A stretch of 64,000 bases of DNA, taken from NCBI GenBank assembly GCA_027382625.1, contig JAJKFJ010022763.1, forward strand, positions 62,001 through 126,000, written 5' to 3'. Shown here piece by piece: positions 58,286 to 64,000 of this stretch; the first letter of the stretch is position 1; each line of letters opens with the position of its first letter. The notes beneath the pieces were generated by a model. It worked only from the letters and a program-made list of their open reading frames with translations, searched no databases and was not told where the DNA came from. The stretch is from Tetmemena sp. SeJ-2015 (lineage: Eukaryota > Ciliophora > Spirotrichea > Sporadotrichida > Oxytrichidae). The position numbers and the translations under genes were made by a program.

Positions 58286-59942
58286 TGGCATCCTCTTTCA
58301 AGTAAGCTTATTATCTTTCTCAAATTTTGCTGTAGACATAAAAGGAGAGGAAGATTAGAAGATAGATAGAGCAGACCACATCCGCCTTCTGTCCTATAAC
58401 TTATTTTTGCGGCCTATGGTGAAAAACGTGGATAATGACTGGAAGGATGAGCGACTACATGCCTATGTCTAAATGCTGGATGATTTCGATATTATATTGC
58501 AACCAAGAAGTGTTTGACTTCTTTTGCCAAGCCAGACGAGAGAGACTCATTACCCACACCTAAAAGGCGGGCCTTGTCTATTACGCATGCTCATTTTCTA
58601 ATTAACTTAATTTTTATTGCTCTCCATCTGCTCCTATATTTTCAGAGTATTGTGTGAGTGGAGGGCTAATAACATTCAGTCGTTTTCCAATCTTAGAAAG
58701 CGATTTCAAGCCTTACCGCTACGGAGTGCTCTCAGATTAAATATCTTACAAGGGCGTGCTCTACACTAAAATAGCAGTTCAAGGCGCAGTGATGCACATA
58801 TTTTAAACTCACACCTAGGCCAGTTACTTTGGCACGAGTGTGCAGGACTTTAAGATAACATTTGAATGCAGATTGGAATAGCTTGGAATTATTAGACGCT
58901 TTATTGAGGAGAAGACTAAGAATGCAAAGCCAGAGGAGGTTATCATTATGTGCGGAGATATCAATGTCAATGGAGCTAAGGTAGACAGGAAAGGTCAGAC
59001 TTATAGAGAACTGGTCAAGGAAAAGGTAATAAATTTTATAAGCAAAGGGATTGCAATAATATGAGTGGTTATTTGATAAATGACATATATCTTTTAGCCT
59101 GAATTCAAAGCAGCACTAGACGAATACGATCAAGAATACGAGCATTTGATTAACATCCTATCTTAAATCAGGTGGTTTAATCATTAACACTTAAAAATGA
59201 GAGTGTAATTGTCATGCTTAAATAAGATTAAGAATTATTTTCTGAAAAATATAATGACGAAGTAAATAAAAATCTTAATACTCAAAGCAGCACTAGACGA
59301 ATACGATCAAGAATATGAGCATTTGATTAACATCCTATCTTAAATAAGGGGAAATTTAATCATTAACACTTAAAAATGAAAATGTGATGGTAATACTTTA
59401 ATAAGATTAAGAATTATTTTCTATCCTATCTTAAAACAAGGAAGATACGATAATAGATATTATGAGAATAGCAAACAATGATCACTCTCCTGTGACTTTT
59501 GGAGATTGTTACATTGATTTTAATTATTTATTTTAAAGATAAATAATATTTTTGATAAGGACGGGAAGGAGCATCCAACTGAGACGCAGCTTGTGAAGGC
59601 AGAAGATTATTCACACTTATTCATTGTTGAGTAGATAATGAATTTAATGTATGTGATTGCACCCAGCAGAGTTTGGATTACATCTTCTAAATCAAAAGGG
59701 CATTTAACATCGCTCAAGAAGAAAGCAAGGGACCTGCAGCAGAAACAATTAGCACCTCTACTCAAGCAAGCGAAGAAAATAAGTCTAAAGAAGGATAGCA
59801 GCAAGTTAAAAACTAAAATCCTTCTTTGGAGATAGTAGTGTCCTCCTCAAGAGTGGAGAAATTTCTATTTGATTCTCATCATCTAGTGAAGTAATGCAGC
59901 GATCACTATGGAGTTTCTACTACTCTCAAACTCAAATAATGA
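58286..59942 (+). CDS. Neutral sphingomyelinase-like protein (endonuclease/exonuclease/phosphatase fold)
   Basis: The EEP fold hydrolyses sphingomyelin to ceramide and phosphocholine in this family. Start ATG 58286 (MASSFK, intron GTAAGC..TGTAG). Motifs: IRLLSYNLFLRPMVKN, LDDFDIILQ-QEVFDFF (metal-binding Glu), VSGGLITFSRFPILE, MHIFQTHTQASYF (conserved His/Gln), EVIIMCGDINVNGAK (active-site GDxN) and SLDYIFQIKR..LVKQCSDHYGVSTTLKL (terminal SDHxG), to TGA 59940-59942. All catalytic landmarks are present. One extra C at ~58501 shifts the frame before QEVFDFF. A segment coding FKAALDEYDQEYEHLINILS is present twice (59105 and 59282). No transmembrane helix was identified. Confidence 0.86.
59105..59243 (+). 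repeat. Duplicated segment, copy 1 (codes FKAALDEYDQEYEHLINILS)
   Basis: About 139 bp, near-identical to 59282-59422. It carries the candidate pointer ATCCTATCTTAAA at 59155-59167. Confidence 0.85.
59282..59422 (+). repeat. Duplicated segment, copy 2
   Basis: Copy of 59105-59243 with a few substitutions. The pointer candidate recurs at 59332-59344 and a third time at 59423-59435, where coding continues NKEDTIIDIMRIANNDHSPV. Confidence 0.85.
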
Positions 59943-60147
59943 AGACAATAACTCATTCAAACACACCATGCACATAGACTATTTTAGCCCCTATATCTTA
60001 ATGAATTAATAAGAATTTGATTTCTCCTTCTTTTCATTAAGAAAAGTGAAGAAACATTCTAATAAATATTACTTAAGATTAACTTGAATCGATCTCTCAT
60101 CATATGATTGAACACTCTTTAACTTATTGTAATAATAATTGAGAATA

Positions 60148-63100
60148 ATGGATTCATCATCATCTCGGAATACTGCTCCTAAAACTAGAATCACTCTCTC
60201 CAAGGACTAAAATAGTAATAATCTGAATCAAAGAGAGTCAATTAGATCCTCCCAGATGAGTACGAGTTCAAACCTTGAGTATCGACAGATCATCAAAGTA
60301 CAGGAGAAATCTTTTGAGAGGTACAAGAAAATGTATCTCCAAATGAACTAATCTAAGACGGCCGCTTCTAATAAAAAAGAGATGATGCGCCAGTCAAAGC
60401 AAGTAGAACAAAAAAAGTCCAAATTCTAAAGAGCCTAAACAAGTACAGTAATAAGTGAAACAAAATGGTAGTCCTGAAATAAGCACAAAATAGAAACAGA
60501 GATAAAAGTCTAAAATGAGTTACTCAAATTTGGATTAAGGGCTTTAAAGACCAGAGGAATAGACAATTAAAATAAATTTATAATGATATTCATTATCTAA
60601 ATTAGGCTAATAGAACATTTACCAATTCAAATTTGAGCAATAAAGAGAAGGGAAGAACTTAGACCTAAGCTAGAAGTTAAATAACTCTAAGCTCGTAAAT
60701 TAACTTATCAGTGAAAATGCAGACATTTGAGAGAGTTAAAAAACCCTAAAAAGATAGGCATTTTAGAGAGGATTTCTGAGGCTGGAGTTGAGGATAAAAA
60801 GATTGATGAAGGTAGAGATTCACTTAAGTTCACTATCATTAGGAGCTCAGGAAATAGAAAACAGGTTCAAAACGGTCACTAATTTTTAAATTGATAAGCT
60901 AATTCTTTTAGGTCTTAAAAATTTGGCAATCTTATTGAAGATAGAGATTATAATCTCGTGAATCACAAAAGTATCATAAACGTTTCATCCATACCATAAC
61001 TTCAATCATCACTCTCCATCCCCAACTACACTTAAAAATTAGACTTAAAATCTTTTGCAAGATTTTCAAGATATTGATATTGATGACTTGAGTTCTCAAT
61101 ATCAATTAAGAAGAGGCAAGAGAGTCTAAAGCGCACAAAGAGTGCTCAAAGAGATTGAAGAAAAAATTAGAAAGCAGCAGAAGACCAGACCAAAAGATAA
61201 ACACAAACTTAAAAAGCAAGATAGTAGTTCAAGTAATCAATAAAACCAAGATTGTAAATAAAATGCAGCAAGTAATTGAATCACAAGGTAGGTCGAAGAT
61301 ATTAGAAAGCAAAATAAAGGTAACTAAAGAGACTGTGCTGGCTAAACTTTCTGATAACTTTAACGTCCAACAGTTTCATAAAGAGGAATAGAAAATACTT
61401 TATGAACTATGGCTTGAAAATTAATATCTAACTAGCACTTAGAGAAAAAATATGTGGCTATGCTTGTTCGGCAGCTGCTCAACAGGTGTAACATTTCAGA
61501 GACTACTACCCAGACTTACTAAAACTCAAAATGGAATACCCTAATCCATCCTTTCAATCAAATAGATCTCGACTTAAAGAGAACACAAGCTTAAAATTTA
61601 TAAAGTTATAAAATTTACAAGCTGACCTAGATGAGCAGTCAGAGTCTGAAGCATTTCTTTTGAGATTAAGAAATGTCCTCTCCACTTATGTAAAGAGGAA
61701 TCCATATAAAAATTTAAATTTTTATAATGAATCCATCAGTAGGATATTGCTAAGGAATGAATTTTTTAGTGGCTAAGCTTTTGACAGTGATGAATGAAGA
61801 GGAGGCATTTTGGTCTCTGTGCATGATTATAGAGAGCATGCTGCCTTTAGATCAATACGTAAATATGGTGGGTATTCTAATAGACTTAGAAGGTGTAGAG
61901 TGAATTTCTTCTTGATCTGATGCCCAGACTATTCAGAGCATCTTGAGGAGATAGGTTTCGATCCTTCCCTTCTTATCTTTCAATGGTTTGTTTGTCTCTT
62001 CACAAATAACATCAATCCAGAGATTAATAATTTATATTTTAAATGATTTGGGTTTTTTTGATGCATCTTTTTGAGATTTAAGTGAAAGTGATTGACTTGT
62101 TTTTCATATTGGGGAACAGAGCTCTTTTCATATCCTCGCTAGCAATAATTTACAATTTGAAGGAACAGTTAGAAGAAGCACAGGATTTTTGTAAGTCATA
62201 TCCTATTTGCATTTATATATGTTATAGAGTCTGCGTTCCAAGTGATAGATGCATACTCCAAGGAAGGAATTTAAGTTGCAGAGTTTATTGAGGCAGTCAA
62301 AAAAATAACTCCACTAATTAAAGATAATGAACTCCAAGCAATTAGAGATGAAAAAAGAGAACAAGTTCTAAATGAATTCCAGGATAACATAAATTAGAAG
62401 GAGTAAAGTGTCCAAGGTCATTATAAAATTAATTTTATATACAATGATTATGTAATTATTTTCTTAATAAATATAATTTGGTCAGTACTTGAAGTTCCAG
62501 TTCATAAACAAGTTCTATTTGAACTAGGGACTGAGTAAGCAGTATAATCAAAACTTAAGTGAGTGCAAGACTATGGACAGTTTGACTAAAAGTTCTTTAC
62601 TTATTTCAATTGCGACAAAGAAGAGTGGCCTCTCTGTCTTTATCAAATTTAAATATGATTTGATCACAAATAGAATTTAAAATAATTAATTTATGACTTC
62701 ACTTATAAGAATAAGATCCCAAACTACTTTTGCTTCAAGACCACTCTCAATTTAAACTCACTAATAAAGGAAGATCACTTTTACTCGGAACCCAAAGTAG
62801 ATCGGTTGACAAATATTCTCTCAAGCACTTTCAAATACTATCCTCTAAGTAGAAAGTGCTTTTATTTTAATTAAAAGTGAACACGGAGTTAGTTACTAAT
62901 TGAGAGAAATAAGCATATGTGTAGTGGCTCTGATAAGAATATAGATGATAAATTTGAGAAAAAGTTTAAGTACTTGATTTGTGAACACCCCTTGTTTCTC
63001 TGCAATGATTCGTGCTTCAACTACTCAATACAAAATTTATAGTCCATTTTTTAAAATTAAATTAAAAATAGATGACGAAATAGAAATGCACAAGAATAAA

Positions 63101-63606
63101 GAAGAGTTCATGGAGATCGTTTCAGCTTGGGATTTGGCAGTAATAGAAATTTATGATAAAACTAAAGAGACATTCCGCATCCCCTATTCTCTAGAGCAAG
63201 AAAATTAATGCCAATCATTTATATATGGGAGTATTTTTAAATGAAGTATCTGTAGATGAAAGTGAAGAAATGTAGTAAGACTAATAAAGTAGAGCTGTGA
63301 AATACTCTTACTAGAAGCGCAAACTCATTCTCTAGAGGAAGCAGAAAGAAAAATTTCTTAAAGATCCTGAGTCGACCACAATAGAGGAACAAACAGAAGA
63401 AGAGGAGGAGGAGGAAGTATACGATTAGGATCTAGAAGAAAACTTCAAAGCTCTTGAGCTTCAAAGTGATCATAAATTTGCAATATAGAGTTATTAAATT
63501 TGTAAATGATACATTAAACGCTCTAAATGTAGAAAATTAAGAAGATAAAATTTAGTTGTAAGATAGTTAGAACACTTAAATGCCTGCAACTGATATCTGT
63601 AGGTGA
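60148..63606 (+). CDS. TBC-domain RabGAP-like protein
   Basis: TBC proteins activate Rab GTP hydrolysis. From ATG 60148 (MDSSSSRNTAPKTRITLSKD) about 400 codons are polar and basic with short coils. The TBC domain lies at ~61440-62170: LREKICGYACSAAAQQVQHF, NLQADLDEQSESEAFLLRLR, NVLSTYVKRNPYKNLNFYNE, MNEEEAFWSLCMIIESMLP, EHLEEIGFDPSLLIFQWFVC-LFTNN and FILGNRALFISSLAIIYNLK. The usual catalytic Arg and Gln fingers (IxxDxxR and YxQ) appear as QADLDEQ and NFYNE, so the dual-finger residues may be absent and GAP activity is doubtful. The C-terminal third ends with an acidic stretch (TEEEEEEEVYDQDLEE) and, after a break, TGA 63604-63606. Several IES/intron breaks. Confidence 0.75.
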
Positions 63607-64000
63607 AATAGAATTACAGAAATTTGAAAAAAGATAGAAGTTTTTGCAAAGATGCTTAGTGAGCAAAAGATCGTTATCAAATTATTACTCATATATCTAT
63701 TCTATTATCAATAATTTAATCATTTCTTTGAATTAATGAAAGATAAACTCCTACTATCTATCGACTCTGTAATAATAAATAGATATATTATAGACTTGAA
63801 AAATTATTTACAAAACAAAGACTCTATATAAGGATATAATTATATTAAAACCTATAATAAAATTACTTAAAAAAAACTTTTCTATACTTAAAAGATCTCG
63901 CCACAAATTATGCATCTTACATAACTGACTCTTACAATAATAGGAGTAGCTTTTGCATATTTATTTTTATTAGTAGTATCAACTGCACTTTTCTCAGGCG
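63607..64000. other. AT-rich end region, possible start of another gene
   Basis: AT-rich spacer. The last ~70 bases on the plus strand can encode a hydrophobic run (TIIGVAFAYLFLLVVSTALF), perhaps the first membrane helix of a gene beyond the edge; too short to judge. Confidence 0.3.

Noticed and set aside
1..64000. Prokaryotic operons, CRISPR arrays or phage
   Set aside because: No spaced repeats and no bacterial genes. Introns, an snRNA and eukaryote-specific proteins are present throughout.

Overview
This window looks like germline (micronuclear) DNA of a stichotrich/spirotrich ciliate of the Oxytricha/Stylonychia type. Every gene that can be closed ends at TGA, and TAA and TAG sit inside conserved domains where glutamine fits. 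Introns are short GT..AG. Conserved coding frames are repeatedly broken by short AT-rich inserts bounded by a 2-8 bp direct repeat, and deleting one repeat plus the insert restores the frame and the conserved protein. That is the signature of internal eliminated sequences (IESs) and pointers between macronuclear-destined segments (MDSs). One gene, a DDX42-like helicase, is scrambled: its start-codon half lies downstream of its stop codon. I infer the genus from these signs; I could not run a search. Coordinates of gene features include introns and IESs.

Layout. 1-12.7 kb (minus strand): four long genes for Gln/Ser/Asn-rich, largely disordered proteins I do not recognise, with a U1 snRNA gene (plus) between the second and third. 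13.0-14.7 kb (-): coiled-coil/Kelch protein. 15.2-16.5 kb (+): VAP-type MSP protein with tail anchor. 16.7-18.1 kb (-): RING-H2 E3 ligase. 18.7-23.3 kb (+): Ulp1/SENP SUMO protease. 23.5-31.4 kb (-): large protein with four calponin-homology domains. 31.7-34.8 kb (+): a Ser/Arg-rich segment and a coiled-coil protein. 35.0-37.2 kb (-): DHHC palmitoyltransferase. 37.6-40.8 kb (-): SLC35-like nucleotide-sugar transporter broken by a 1.49-kb IES that carries a GC-rich retroelement-like insertion with 13-bp target duplications. 41.0-41.9 kb (+): MCTS1. 42.0-46.2 kb (-): scrambled DDX42. 47.0-49.0 kb (+): unknown. 49.0-50.7 kb (-): multipass membrane protein. 50.8-52.8 kb (-): CUE-domain protein. 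53.7-55.4 kb (-): PRP17/CDC40 splicing factor. 55.9-58.0 kb (-): SSRP1/Pob3 of FACT. 58.3-59.9 kb (+): neutral sphingomyelinase-like protein with a duplicated MDS. 60.1-63.6 kb (+): TBC RabGAP.

The genes are independent housekeeping loci on both strands and not an operon. In the somatic nucleus each would probably sit on its own small chromosome. The notable biology is the germline architecture: pointers, IESs, one permuted gene, one duplicated MDS and one retroelement tolerated inside an eliminated segment.
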